Source: Gemmatales bacterium (GTDB taxonomy: Bacteria > Planctomycetota > Planctomycetia > Gemmatales > Gemmataceae). From it: DNA of 64,000 bases. Each line of letters begins with the position of its first letter. Position 1 is the first letter of the stretch. Below the pieces are notes generated by a model. That model was not told the DNA's origin, ran no database searches, and was given only the letters and a program-made list of their open reading frames with translations. Shown here piece by piece: positions 44,386 through 53,457 of this stretch. A program made the translations under genes and the position numbers. The stretch is taken from contig BPJP01000001.1 in NCBI GenBank assembly GCA_026004675.1, positions 434,001 to 498,000 of the forward strand, given 5' to 3'.

Positions 44386-45411
44386 ATGAATGTTGTCTGG
44401 CTGCTTGTCGCGCTCCACTTCTTCATCATTGGCATGTTGTTGCTCGACTTCGGCGTTTTTCGCCGTCAAGCCCATGCGATTTCCGTCCGCGAAGCCGCCG
44501 TGTGGAGTTGCGTCTGGATTTCCCTGGCGATGGGATTCGCCGCCGGCATCTGGCAATTCTGGGATTACTTCTTTCCACATGATGCCGGTAACGGCTCGAC
44601 CAAGGCGATCGAATTCGTCACCGGCTACATCGTAGAATTGTCCTTGTCGGTGGACAATTTGTTCGTTTTTCTAGTCATTTTTCGTTACTTCGCCGTTCCG
44701 GATGCCTTGAGGCATCGGGTCTTGTTCTGGGGCATTCTCGGTGCGGTCATCATGCGCGCCACCTTCATTCTGGTTGGCGCGGCCTTGTTGCATTATCTCC
44801 ATTGGATGATCTACGTATTCGGCGCTTTCCTCATTTACACCGGTTACAAGCTACTGCTGGCAGGAGAGGAGGAGGTCGATCCGAGCAAAAACCCGTTGCT
44901 GCGACTGGTCCGCCGTTATTTTCCGGTGATCGACAACTACGATTCGCCGGCCTTCTTCATTTTTCGCGACGGCAGATGGTTTGCCACTCCGTTGCCCCTT
45001 GTCCTTGTTGTCGTGGAAAGCACCGATGTCATTTTCGCACTGGATTCCATCCCTGCGATTTTCGGAATCACGCGTGATATCTTCATCGTGTACACGTCGA
45101 ACATCTTTGCCGTCTTGGGACTGCGGGCATTGTTCTTTTTGCTCTCAGGCGTTTTGGAGCTGTTCGCCTATCTGAAGTACGGGCTGGCCTGCGTTCTCGC
45201 CTTTGTCGGAGTCAAGATGCTCGCCCAAGAACCACTCGAAGGCGTTTTACACGACTACGGCATGGGCCAGCAGCAATTGACGCTCGGTTCCCTTGGCGTG
45301 ATTGCCCTCATTCTCGGGTTCACCATCATCTTGTCGATGTTGTGGGCCAAGCCACGGCAACAGGAACTGGAATGGAAAACGACCTGCGAAGAAAAATCGG
45401 AATCCGTCTGA
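44386..45411 (+). CDS. TerC/Alx-family membrane protein
   Basis: 341 residues with about eight transmembrane helices. Signature segments are VELSLSVDNLFVFLVIFRYF and VVVESTDVIFALDSIPAIF, with acidic residues in the membrane that define TerC. Known members (Alx, MeeF/MeeY) export manganese, and others affect tellurite resistance or protein metalation. The C-terminal cytoplasmic tail is short and charged. No yybP-ykoY (Mn) riboswitch was recognised in the 120-base leader after frr. It converges on the ATP-grasp gene with a gap of 16 bases. Confidence 0.93.
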   Translation: MNVVWLLVALHFFIIGMLLLDFGVFRRQAHAISVREAAVWSCVWISLAMGFAAGIWQFWDYFFPHDAGNGSTKAIEFVTGYIVELSLSVDNLFVFLVIFRYFAVPDALRHRVLFWGILGAVIMRATFILVGAALLHYLHWMIYVFGAFLIYTGYKLLLAGEEEVDPSKNPLLRLVRRYFPVIDNYDSPAFFIFRDGRWFATPLPLVLVVVESTDVIFALDSIPAIFGITRDIFIVYTSNIFAVLGLRALFFLLSGVLELFAYLKYGLACVLAFVGVKMLAQEPLEGVLHDYGMGQQQLTLGSLGVIALILGFTIILSMLWAKPRQQELEWKTTCEEKSESV

Positions 45412-45427
45412 AGCGTCCCGTTGGTCC

Positions 45428-46339
45428 CTATTGTTCCTTGTCCATCAGCAAATGACCGAGACTCTGCGTCAAGGGCAGGCCGCTGGCTTCTTCGAAACCT
45501 ATGAACATGGGGCTGGGATTGGCTTCGAGAAACACATATTGTCCGTCGGGACGAAGTCGGTAATCCATTCCCGTCCAGAGCAGATGAAGCCTTTTGGCAA
45601 TGAGAATCGCTTGTTCGGCGATGGCGGCTGGAAGTTCATGGGGCCGAATGACGGCGCTGATATCATCGCGAAAGTCGATGGCATCCGTGGCTACTTCGCA
45701 TGCCAAAACCTGTTGCCGCGCCACAAATACGCGAATGTTGGTCCCAGGTATCTCCTCTTGAAGCGTTACGGGAGCATAAACCAGGTTCCGCAGGTTTTCA
45801 TCTGTAAGATGCCGCGATGTGACAAAACGCGTGTGGGCCCCCCCTTGCACCGGCTTGAAAACACAGCGCTGTTGGCGCGATGCAAACTCGCGGATGGCTT
45901 GAGGGTCGTTGCTGAGAATCGTCTGCGGCACCGGAACGCCAAGTTCCGCCACCATGGCCAGTTGCGCCGGTTTGGTCTGGTGGAGCCGAAAGCCATCCCA
46001 GCCATTGACCCACTTCGCCGGTAAGCGCATCAACACCGATTCGAACAAACTTCTCGAATCGTTCGACGCGATAAAAGATTGTTCGGCATCAGGCAAGGCT
46101 GGCGCGCCGATGCTGTTATAGCAACGCCAGTAGACCGATTGCACATCGTCGAACGGCACGACCCTGCCGCCTGGTAGCCGAAACCAGCCATTGCCCGACA
46201 TCGGGTCGAAACTAATCTGCATTTGTGTCGGAAACCAGGAGCTGTCGAACAATTCGACATCCTGCTTGTGCTTGCGCAAGTATTCATACATATGAACGGC
46301 GTGTTCGTCGTCGGTACTGCCGAGAATAAGGATGGTCAT
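45428..46339 (-). CDS. ATP-grasp domain enzyme, RimK/MvdD-like, substrate unknown
   Basis: 303 residues from the ATG at 46339, where TILILGSTDDEHAVHMYEYL forms the first strand. The ATP-grasp core shows the Lys segment CVFKPVQGGAHTR, VTLQEEIPGTNIRVFV, and the metal-binding YVFLEANPSPMF (Glu and Asn). This arrangement resembles RimK/MvdD-type carboxylate-amine ligases, which join amino acids or modify peptides. It lies 14 bases downstream of pepT, on the same strand, so it could act on small peptides. No precursor peptide gene was found nearby. Confidence 0.85.
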   Translation of the reverse strand: MTILILGSTDDEHAVHMYEYLRKHKQDVELFDSSWFPTQMQISFDPMSGNGWFRLPGGRVVPFDDVQSVYWRCYNSIGAPALPDAEQSFIASNDSRSLFESVLMRLPAKWVNGWDGFRLHQTKPAQLAMVAELGVPVPQTILSNDPQAIREFASRQQRCVFKPVQGGAHTRFVTSRHLTDENLRNLVYAPVTLQEEIPGTNIRVFVARQQVLACEVATDAIDFRDDISAVIRPHELPAAIAEQAILIAKRLHLLWTGMDYRLRPDGQYVFLEANPSPMFIGFEEASGLPLTQSLGHLLMDKEQ

Positions 46340-46353
46340 GGTTGGTCTCTTTG

Positions 46354-47580
46354 TTATTCCGCCCAAATCCTGGCTAACTCGATCAGGACACGAACCGCTG
46401 TATCCATTTCTTCCAGGCACGTCCACTCCAGCGGGGAATGCAGATTGTGTTCCCCAGTGGAAAGATTCGGCGTCGGCAGCCCAAGTTCCGTCAGGCGGGA
46501 ACCATCCGTCCCTCCCCGAACGATCGTGTGCCTGGGTTCGATCCCCAGCCGACGCATGGCCTTATCAGCGTAAGCCACTGCACGTGGCTCTTTCGACAAA
46601 CCGTCGGCCATGTTTCGGTATTGTTTCTTGATTTCGATGGCGACCTTGGCGCCCGGGAATTCCGTTTCGATCAATCGACCGATGCTCCGCAACAAGTCTG
46701 CCTGCTCGGTTAGTTTCTGCGTGTCGAAATCGCGCAACAGAATTCGCATCACCACTTGTTCCACTCCACCTTCGATGCCATATGGATGCAGGAACCCTTC
46801 CCGTTTTTCCGTCGTTTCCGGAGCGAGGGTCTGCCGGGGCAGGCGTTCCAAAAACATGGCAGCTAACCGGATGGCATTGATCATCTTTCCTTTGGCAATC
46901 GCAGGGTGGATATTGATGCCCGTGATCGTGACAATCGCCAGATCGGCGGAAAATGTCGCTACGTCGATCTCGCCGACCCCTGCGCCGTCGAGGGTGTAGC
47001 CAGCGACGGCGGCGATCTTGTTCAAATTGACAAAGTCGACTCCTTTGCCGATTTCCTCATCGCATGTGAAGCAAATACGGATGGGCCCGTGCCGAATGCC
47101 GCGGTCGGCCATCAGCCGCGCGGCTGTTTCGACGATCACCGCCACGCCGGCTTTATCATCGGCACCCAACAGCGTCGTGCCGTCAGTGGTGATAATGGTC
47201 TTTCCCTTGAGAGGGACCAGGTCCGGATTGTCTTGCACGCGAATCACCTTCGTCGGATCGCCAGGAAGGACAATATCTTCGCCGTCGTAATTGCGGTGAA
47301 CGATTGGCCGAACTCCTTTCCCCGTCGTTTCCGGAGACGTATCGACATGGGCGAACCAGGCAATGGTCGGCACATCCTTATCTACCGTCGAGGGAATGGT
47401 TGCCAGTACGATACCGTGCTGGTCGCAGACCGCGTCTTCCAACCCGATGATGCGCAGCTCCTCCGCTAATTGCCTGCTCAATTGGAGCTGTCCTGGTGAA
47501 CTCGGATAGGTAATGGCCCTTTCATCCGCCTGGGTATCCACTTGGACGTATCGGCAAAAGCGTTCCAAGAGCGCTTCCAT
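46354..47580 (-). CDS. pepT: Peptidase T (M20 tripeptidase)
   Basis: 408 residues from the ATG at 47580 (GGAG 9 bases upstream; an ATG at 47589 and a TTG at 47595 are alternatives). Zinc-binding landmarks are WFAHVDTSP, LLGADDKAGVA (bridging Asp), CFTCDEEIGKG (catalytic Glu pair) and the His in STGEHNLHSPLEW near the end. It removes the N-terminal residue of tripeptides in the cytoplasm. Length is normal. The gene forms an operon with the ATP-grasp gene. Confidence 0.95.
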   Translation of the reverse strand: MEALLERFCRYVQVDTQADERAITYPSSPGQLQLSRQLAEELRIIGLEDAVCDQHGIVLATIPSTVDKDVPTIAWFAHVDTSPETTGKGVRPIVHRNYDGEDIVLPGDPTKVIRVQDNPDLVPLKGKTIITTDGTTLLGADDKAGVAVIVETAARLMADRGIRHGPIRICFTCDEEIGKGVDFVNLNKIAAVAGYTLDGAGVGEIDVATFSADLAIVTITGINIHPAIAKGKMINAIRLAAMFLERLPRQTLAPETTEKREGFLHPYGIEGGVEQVVMRILLRDFDTQKLTEQADLLRSIGRLIETEFPGAKVAIEIKKQYRNMADGLSKEPRAVAYADKAMRRLGIEPRHTIVRGGTDGSRLTELGLPTPNLSTGEHNLHSPLEWTCLEEMDTAVRVLIELARIWAE

Positions 47581-47790
47581 TATTGGCATCTCCAATCATC
47601 ATGCGCCTTCCGGTTGCCCGGCTATCCATTGTATGACAAACCATCGCTTCGCGACGCAGGATGCGAAAAGAATTCGTGGCGGCCGTACCGATTACATTCG
47701 AGACAGTCTTTCCGCAGTTTTCGCCGGTTTGCTAAGATGACGGAACACATTGGCGAATCGAACACCTAGGCACAGGATGGTAGGTGCATC

Positions 47791-49347
47791 ATGTCGACCA
47801 CTGAGGAAAAACCAGTCGTCAAACAATCGCGGTGGAAATGGCTTTTTCCCGTTGGTTTAGTTGCGCTGGCGTCGGCGGGTGTTGCGGTGGTCTGGAACTG
47901 GCCAGCGCCCGAATTGTCGCGCATGATTCGTGTCAACTGGACCATGGGCATCATGTCCTTCACCATTCTGGTCCTGATTATTTGGAGTTTCCTTTTCGCT
48001 CGCAGGTTTCTCTGGGTTGTGCTGGGGATGGTAGCAGCGGGGAGCATCGCCGCTTGGGCCAGTGGCATCCGAGTCAAATTCGACGGCGATCTGGTCTATT
48101 CGTCTTGGTACATTCCCTGGCTGGCATCGTATGCCGAGGTGGTCGATTCCACTCCAGTTGAAATCAGGGAGCCGACGGCTGTCGATTGGCCCGGTTACCG
48201 CGGCGCGAAACGCGATGGTGTCGTGGACGGTCCAAAATTGTCGCGCGACTGGGAGAAACAGCCACCAAAGCTTCTTTGGCGGGTCGACGTTGGCGAGGGA
48301 CACGCTTCTTTTGCCGTCGTGGGCAACGTCGCCATCACGATTGAACAACGGGGCGACGAAGAAGCCATCGTTTGTTACGACGTGGAAAAGCGTGGTGCAC
48401 GCTGGGTGCATTCTTATCCGGCACGTTTCGTCGAACCCCGCAGCGGTCCAGGACCGAATGCCACACCCACAATATACGACGGCGATGTCTATTCCCTTGG
48501 AGCAACTGGATGGCTGGTTTGTCTCGATGTCAAGACCGGCACGAAGAAATGGGCGGTCAATATTCTCGAAGACAATGAAAACGTCACCTGGGGAATGAGC
48601 GGCTCGCCACTCGTCTACGATGACGTTGTCGTGGTCAATCCAGGAGTGCAAACGGAATCGGCCAGGGGTAAAGGCGCGCTGCGTGCTTATGCGCGGACCG
48701 ACGGTACCCTCAAATGGGCGTCGGGAAACAGCAAGGCAGGTTACTCTTCGCCCATGTTGGCTACACTGGCCGGTCGTCGCCAAGTGTTGATTTTCGACGC
48801 GGCAGGCCTGGGTGGCTACGACGCCGAAACCGGTGCGGAATTATGGCGCTATCCGTGGACCACTCCTTATGACATCAACGTCGCACAGCCATTGGTGCTC
48901 GATGGTGATCGAGTTTTTATCTCTTCGGGTTATGGTGTCGGCTGTGCCATGCTGCGAGTTCAACACCGCAACGGCGACTGGCGAGTGGAACAACTTTGGC
49001 GCAACCGGAAAATGCGCTGCAAATTCACCAGTCCCGTGGTTTACAACAACCACATCTATGGCCTGGACGACGGCCGGCTCGTTTGTCTCGATCCAGAAAC
49101 AGGGGAACGCAAGTGGCGAGGCAACATGTACGGTCATGGGCAGCTTCTGCGAACCGGCGACCTGTTGGTCATCCAAGCCGAGCGAGGCGATCTCGCTCTT
49201 GTTCTGGCAAGTCCGGACAAATTTCAGCAACTTGGGCGCATCGAAGCTCTCTCCAGCCGAACCTGGAATTATCCGGCGCTGGCCAACGGCATCGTTTTTT
49301 TACGCAACGAAGAAGAAATGTGCTGGTTCGATCTTCGCGGAGAATGA
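47791..49347 (+). CDS. Membrane-anchored PQQ-like beta-propeller protein
   Basis: 518 residues. Three transmembrane segments are at about residues 13-33, 45-70 and 72-90, then an extracytoplasmic propeller: DWPGYRGAKRDGVVDGPKLS, CYDVEKRGARWVHS, CLDVKTGTKKWAVN and CLDPETGERKWRGN. The N-terminal WPxxRGxxRDG signature is shared with the lipoprotein at 18187, but here attachment is by helices, not lipid. The ligand and function are unknown. It starts at ATG 47791 in a divergent gap behind pepT, and its stop is followed by a hairpin shared with the HtrA gene. Confidence 0.87.
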   Translation: MSTTEEKPVVKQSRWKWLFPVGLVALASAGVAVVWNWPAPELSRMIRVNWTMGIMSFTILVLIIWSFLFARRFLWVVLGMVAAGSIAAWASGIRVKFDGDLVYSSWYIPWLASYAEVVDSTPVEIREPTAVDWPGYRGAKRDGVVDGPKLSRDWEKQPPKLLWRVDVGEGHASFAVVGNVAITIEQRGDEEAIVCYDVEKRGARWVHSYPARFVEPRSGPGPNATPTIYDGDVYSLGATGWLVCLDVKTGTKKWAVNILEDNENVTWGMSGSPLVYDDVVVVNPGVQTESARGKGALRAYARTDGTLKWASGNSKAGYSSPMLATLAGRRQVLIFDAAGLGGYDAETGAELWRYPWTTPYDINVAQPLVLDGDRVFISSGYGVGCAMLRVQHRNGDWRVEQLWRNRKMRCKFTSPVVYNNHIYGLDDGRLVCLDPETGERKWRGNMYGHGQLLRTGDLLVIQAERGDLALVLASPDKFQQLGRIEALSSRTWNYPALANGIVFLRNEEEMCWFDLRGE

Positions 49348-49352
49348 TCAAG

Positions 49353-49382
49353 AAAACCCGCAGCCTGACGGTCGGCTGCGGG
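49353..49382 (-). terminator. Terminator of the HtrA gene (minus strand)
   Basis: A perfect 9 bp stem (CCCGCAGCC at 49357-49365 with GGCTGCGGG at 49374-49382) between convergent genes. On the minus strand it is followed by TTTTC, so it terminates HtrA transcription; on + it lacks a T tract and may be less efficient for the propeller gene. Confidence 0.8.
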
Positions 49383-49406
49383 CCATGGCGTGCACGTTTT
49401 CCGTAA

Positions 49407-50891
49407 TTACGATTGTTTCAGCAGCAGATAGTCGATGCCGCCGCGAGGCGAGTGCACTTGCAGCAGCACTCCTTTCTGCAAATCGGCGCGCTTGAGCAAT
49501 TCGCTAAGTTGATCTGCAGAGCCGACCGGTTGATTATCGACCTTGCTGATCACCATCCCCGCCCGCAAACCTGCGAGGTCCGCGAGACTTCCATTCGAAA
49601 CGTTCGTGATCAAAGCCCCGGACATGTTGTCCTTGTAGCCGTGCTTTCGCGCCAAAGCCGGCGTCAGGTCAGCCAATTCCATGCCGAGCTTTTCCATATT
49701 GATGGTCTGAGGATCCCTCTGTGGCGCATGATAGATTGGCGTGTTGGCCAGACCGAAGTCCTCGGGTTGTTCCCGAATAACGATGCCTAATTGCATTCTC
49801 TTTCCGTCACGCAGAATGTCGAACTTGCTCTCCTTGTCGAGAGGGAGGTTGGCGACGAGTCGTTGCAATGTCTTGGCATCGAGAACGTCCTGGCCGTTGA
49901 CCTGGAGGATGATATCGCCGGCTTTGAGTCCTCCATCGGCGGCTGGGGAACCGTCGAACACTTGACCAACGACTACCCCGTGCTCGATGCCGAAGCGTTG
50001 CAGCACTTCCGATTCGAGAGTTTTCACCTGGACGCCCAGGTATCCCCTTCGGACAACTCCGTCTTTCAGAAGTTTGTCGGCGATGCTGCGCGCGAGGTTG
50101 CTGGAAATCGCCATCCCGACGCCTTGAAAACCTCCGGATCGGCTCTTGATTGCAGAGTTGATGCCGATCACTTTTCCTTCCAGGTTCACCAACGGTCCAC
50201 CACTGTTGCCCGGATTGATCGCAGCGTCGGTTTGGATGAAATCCTCATACATGTTCAAGCTCAAGTTGCGTCCTTTGGCACTGATGATGCCGTGGGTAAC
50301 GGAACCGGCCAGGCCAAACGGTGCTCCCACCGCCAGGACCCGATCGCCGATCTCCATGGCGGCACTGTTACCGAACTGCAAGTAGGGCAACTTCTTCTTC
50401 GCCTTGATGCGGATGATCGCCAAATCGGTTTTGCGATCCCCCTTGATATCCTCGGAAACGTATTTCTCGCCATCGGCGAATTCGACATGTACTTTGTCTG
50501 CACCGGCAACGACGTGATAATTCGTCAGAATCACCCCGTCGGGATCGATGACGAATCCGGAGCCCATACCGGAACGAGGCGAGGGATCGGGAAAACTGGG
50601 GAACGGCCGGCCCTGATCTTCGAAAAACTTTCGGAACTCCTCAGGAATGGGCAATTCGTCAAAGTCGATCGGTGGTCGACGTCTGGGCTGTTTCGTTTTG
50701 CTCACGTCGATCCTTCCCTCGATACTGACCACAGCGGGCAATACTTTCTTCACTACGTCGCGAAACGTCACCGGATCACGCGCGAGGATCGACGGCTGGG
50801 TGTCCCTGCCAATCAATGCATGGTCGGCCACCAGACAGCCGATCGCCACGCCGATCAATAATGTGCATGTGGGCATAACAAATCGTTTCAT
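49407..50891 (-). CDS. HtrA/DegQ-type periplasmic serine protease
   Basis: 494 residues from the ATG at 50891 (GGAG correctly spaced). An N-terminal anchor/signal (VMPTCTLLIGVAIGCLVA) precedes the trypsin-like domain with the triad His126 (TNYHVVAG), Asp156 (KTDLAII) and Ser230 (NPGNSGGPL). Two PDZ domains follow: the first at about 265-360 (GYLGVQVKTLE, GGLKAGDIILQVNGQ), the second at about 390-490 (LRAGMVISKVDNQPVGS). It degrades or refolds damaged envelope proteins. The long linker with a PxxxFDELPIPEEFRKFF loop resembles the LA loop of DegP/DegQ. Its upstream open frame to 51200 is not part of the gene. Confidence 0.95.
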   Translation of the reverse strand: MKRFVMPTCTLLIGVAIGCLVADHALIGRDTQPSILARDPVTFRDVVKKVLPAVVSIEGRIDVSKTKQPRRRPPIDFDELPIPEEFRKFFEDQGRPFPSFPDPSPRSGMGSGFVIDPDGVILTNYHVVAGADKVHVEFADGEKYVSEDIKGDRKTDLAIIRIKAKKKLPYLQFGNSAAMEIGDRVLAVGAPFGLAGSVTHGIISAKGRNLSLNMYEDFIQTDAAINPGNSGGPLVNLEGKVIGINSAIKSRSGGFQGVGMAISSNLARSIADKLLKDGVVRRGYLGVQVKTLESEVLQRFGIEHGVVVGQVFDGSPAADGGLKAGDIILQVNGQDVLDAKTLQRLVANLPLDKESKFDILRDGKRMQLGIVIREQPEDFGLANTPIYHAPQRDPQTINMEKLGMELADLTPALARKHGYKDNMSGALITNVSNGSLADLAGLRAGMVISKVDNQPVGSADQLSELLKRADLQKGVLLQVHSPRGGIDYLLLKQS

Positions 50892-51346
50892 CGCTTCATC
50901 TCCTCTGTTTCTTGACGGGCCGTTTTTCTTCGTCTCAATCCTGTGAAACGGTATCCCAATTCCTTTGACGAAGTTCTTCCATCTACGCCATCGACGTAAA
51001 GGGCATTTTTTCGAAATCACACGCCTGTCGTTCGCCCGACAAACAGCACAACGGCATTTGTCGTTTTTACGTGATTGGAATCCATGCGGTTCACAAAATT
51101 TGCCTGCGTCTCTGCCGGGCATCCTGCAACATCGCTCGATCCGGGTCAAGATCGAAGCCGTTAGCCTTTGTTTCCACCAGAACACGAATGCAGCGAACAA
51201 AGAACCTTGCTAGATGATTGGGCACCAGGAAAAACAAGCAAGCTGGGCAAGATTCCCTGCAGCTGGCAGGCTACGCATTGCGTTCATCCAGACTTCCAGC
51301 GTATACTGCCTCAATCACCCGTTGTGCCACTTGGGGAGGGAGCCCC
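50892..51346. other. Divergent intergenic region between HtrA and glycosyltransferase genes
   Basis: 455 bases. The minus frame stays open to 51200 but gives a Cys/Arg-rich, non-conserved sequence without a start signal, so I treat it as non-coding. A weak promoter for the glycosyltransferase gene lies at 51278-51307. Nothing else was recognised. Confidence 0.4.
51278..51307 (+). promoter_or_regulatory. Possible promoter of the glycosyltransferase pair
   Basis: TTGCGT (51278-51283), an 18-base spacer and TATACT (51302-51307), 39 bases before the ATG. The -35 is poor (3/6). The word GCGTATACTGCC is identical to the one in the promoter at 18128. Confidence 0.45.
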
Positions 51347-52375
51347 ATGCCTTCGACATCTTCATTGGTCCTTGCGAAGCCGGCTTATCGCTTCCGGCAA
51401 AGCGATCGTGTTCGTTCTTCTGGTTCGACTGCTTCTGTCGCTTTGTCGGTCGTCATCGTCAACTACCGCCAATGGGGCCATACATTCCGTCTCGTTCGGT
51501 CGTTGCGTCGCGAAGCGAGTTTCCGCCGGGGCGAGGTCGAGATCATTGTGGTGGATAATTGTTCGCCGGGAAAGCGGCACGCCAATCGGCTGCGGCGCAT
51601 GCGAGGTATTGCTTTGAGACGATGGAGACGGAATTACGGCTATGCCCGCGCGGTCAATGAAGGCTGTCGTCTCGGCAAGGGAAACTGGTTTCTTCTGCTC
51701 AACCCCGATATCGATGTTGATCCCGGCTTTCTCGACGACGTGGTGCAGGTCCTTTCACGGGCTGAAGCGAGGACCGGCGTGGTGGGGTTTCACCTGCGCA
51801 ACCGCGACGGCAGCCGACAATTATCGACCGGGCCGTTCCCAACCTTAGTCGGTTCGTTGCTTCGCCTGTTCCAACCTCGCTGCCGACGAAAATACGATAA
51901 CTTCCCCGAAGAGGAACGCCGTCGGGTTCCCTGGGCAACGGGGTGCTGTGCCCTTATTCGCCGGAAATGCCTGGACGAAGTCGGTGGCTTCGACGAAAGA
52001 TTCTTCCTGTACTACGAAGACGTCGACTTTTGTCTGCGGGCCAGTCAGGCCGGCTGGAACGTGATGTATGAACCTGCGGTGCGGGCGAGGCACCTCCATC
52101 CCTTGCATCGTTCGCCGCCGACTCCTCTTAGCCGACTGGTGACGCGCCATGCATTTTTGCTTTATGCGTACAAGCATTGGCCACGCTGGCAGTTTTCTTG
52201 GCTCAAACGTATCATCGTTTTGGAAGCGAACTGGCATGCCGCTTATGCCACCGATCAGCAAGATGGGAATTGTTTTCGCCTGCTCATCAAGATCGCTTCG
52301 TTGTTGGAGGCCGGCCGCATTGGCAAAGCGCGCAAACTTCTCGACAAACAAATCGAAGGTCGTTCGCTCCGTTGA
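51347..52375 (+). CDS. Family 2 glycosyltransferase (rhamnosyltransferase-like)
   Basis: 342 residues from the ATG at 51347, behind a strong GGGAGGGAG site. The GT-A domain starts LSVVIVNYRQWGHTFRLVRS; nucleotide-binding acidic groups are VVDNCSPG and LLNPDIDVDPGF. The acceptor-side motif is ATGCCALIRRKCLDEVGGF with YYEDVDFCLRAS. The C-terminal ~90 residues are basic and aromatic and may touch the membrane. Similar enzymes add rhamnose or other sugars to surface polymers. It is the first of two GT2 genes 60 bases apart. Confidence 0.9.
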   Translation: MPSTSSLVLAKPAYRFRQSDRVRSSGSTASVALSVVIVNYRQWGHTFRLVRSLRREASFRRGEVEIIVVDNCSPGKRHANRLRRMRGIALRRWRRNYGYARAVNEGCRLGKGNWFLLLNPDIDVDPGFLDDVVQVLSRAEARTGVVGFHLRNRDGSRQLSTGPFPTLVGSLLRLFQPRCRRKYDNFPEEERRRVPWATGCCALIRRKCLDEVGGFDERFFLYYEDVDFCLRASQAGWNVMYEPAVRARHLHPLHRSPPTPLSRLVTRHAFLLYAYKHWPRWQFSWLKRIIVLEANWHAAYATDQQDGNCFRLLIKIASLLEAGRIGKARKLLDKQIEGRSLR

Positions 52376-52434
52376 CCTGAGCCTGTGCTACAACTTCCGG
52401 CTCACGAGGGCCGCCAATCATTTTCGAAACGAGC

Positions 52435-53388
52435 ATGCAATCGTCATTGTCCATCATCATTCCCAGTTATTGCCGAGTCGACCTGCTGGCAAAATGTCTG
52501 CATTCGGTTCATCGACATGCTCCCGCGGGCACCCAAGTGATCGTTGTCGACGATGGCTCGCCGGCCAGAGTGGTTTCTCGCCAGGCAAGCGAATGGGGCA
52601 CGGTGCATGTCGTTCGGTTGAACAAGAGGCGCGGCTTTTGTGCCGCGGCCAACGCAGGGATCGAGGCAGCGACCGGTGACATTGTCGAATTGCTCAATGA
52701 CGACACAGTGGTCGCAGCCGGCTGGGCAGAGGCCGCTTTGTCGGCTTTCACCGATCATCGCGTCGGCGCAGTAGCACCGCTCGTCGTGCAGCGAACACCG
52801 ACCGGTTGGCACATCGACAGCGCCGGCGATCGCTATTACGTTGGTGGCGTGGCTGGCAAAATCGGCCACCGCGCGCCGATCGAGACGATTACCCTCGTGC
52901 GTCGCCGTGTCTTCGGCGCCAGCGCTTGCGCTGCTTTTTACCGTCGGCAGGCACTTGAACAAATCGGCTTCTTCCCCGAGTCGTTCCATGCCTACTTCGA
53001 GGACGTCGATCTTTCGTTTCGCTTGAATCAGGCTGGCTATCGAATTTATTTCGAACCACGCTCACTGGTTGTGCATCATGGTTCGGCATCTCATCGGCCA
53101 GGCCGAAAGCTGTTGCAGCAGCAGTCGCGAAACGAAGAACGGGTCTTCTGGCGAAATCTTCCAGCGAAAGACTTGCTTCGCGCCTTGCCCAGCCATTTGG
53201 CAGTCCTGGTTGCCAAAGCCTGGAGACGATGGCAGGAAGGAACCTTGGTGCCGTTCCTCGTCGGCCGCCTGCAACTCCTCGCCGAAATACCAGCTCTCTA
53301 TCGCTATCGCCGATCTCGTCCTGTACCTGTCGGCAACCTCGACACCTGGCTGGTCGAAAAACGCTTCTGGGGGCCTACGCTTGGTTGA
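52435..53388 (+). CDS. Family 2 glycosyltransferase
   Basis: 317 residues. LSIIIPSYCRVDLLAKCLHS opens the GT-A fold, with VVDDGSP (about residues 37-43), LLNDDTVVAAGWAE (about 85) and the FGASACAAFYRRQAL / YFEDVDLSFRLNQAGYRIYF region. Overall layout matches the preceding gene, so the two may extend the same glycan. The ribosome-binding site is weak, and coupling to the upstream gene is likely. No flippase or polymerase gene is adjacent. Confidence 0.9.
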   Translation: MQSSLSIIIPSYCRVDLLAKCLHSVHRHAPAGTQVIVVDDGSPARVVSRQASEWGTVHVVRLNKRRGFCAAANAGIEAATGDIVELLNDDTVVAAGWAEAALSAFTDHRVGAVAPLVVQRTPTGWHIDSAGDRYYVGGVAGKIGHRAPIETITLVRRRVFGASACAAFYRRQALEQIGFFPESFHAYFEDVDLSFRLNQAGYRIYFEPRSLVVHHGSASHRPGRKLLQQQSRNEERVFWRNLPAKDLLRALPSHLAVLVAKAWRRWQEGTLVPFLVGRLQLLAEIPALYRYRRSRPVPVGNLDTWLVEKRFWGPTLG

Positions 53389-53457
53389 AACTCTGATTGA
53401 AGCCGTCGCCAACAGGAAAATCGCCGGTCGATGCGCGCGTGACGGTCACCGGCAACA

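Noticed and set aside
50892..51200. N-terminal extension of the HtrA gene up to 51200
   Set aside because: The added 103 residues are Cys/Arg-rich and unlike HtrA; the ATG at 50891 has a good ribosome-binding site and a signal/anchor.
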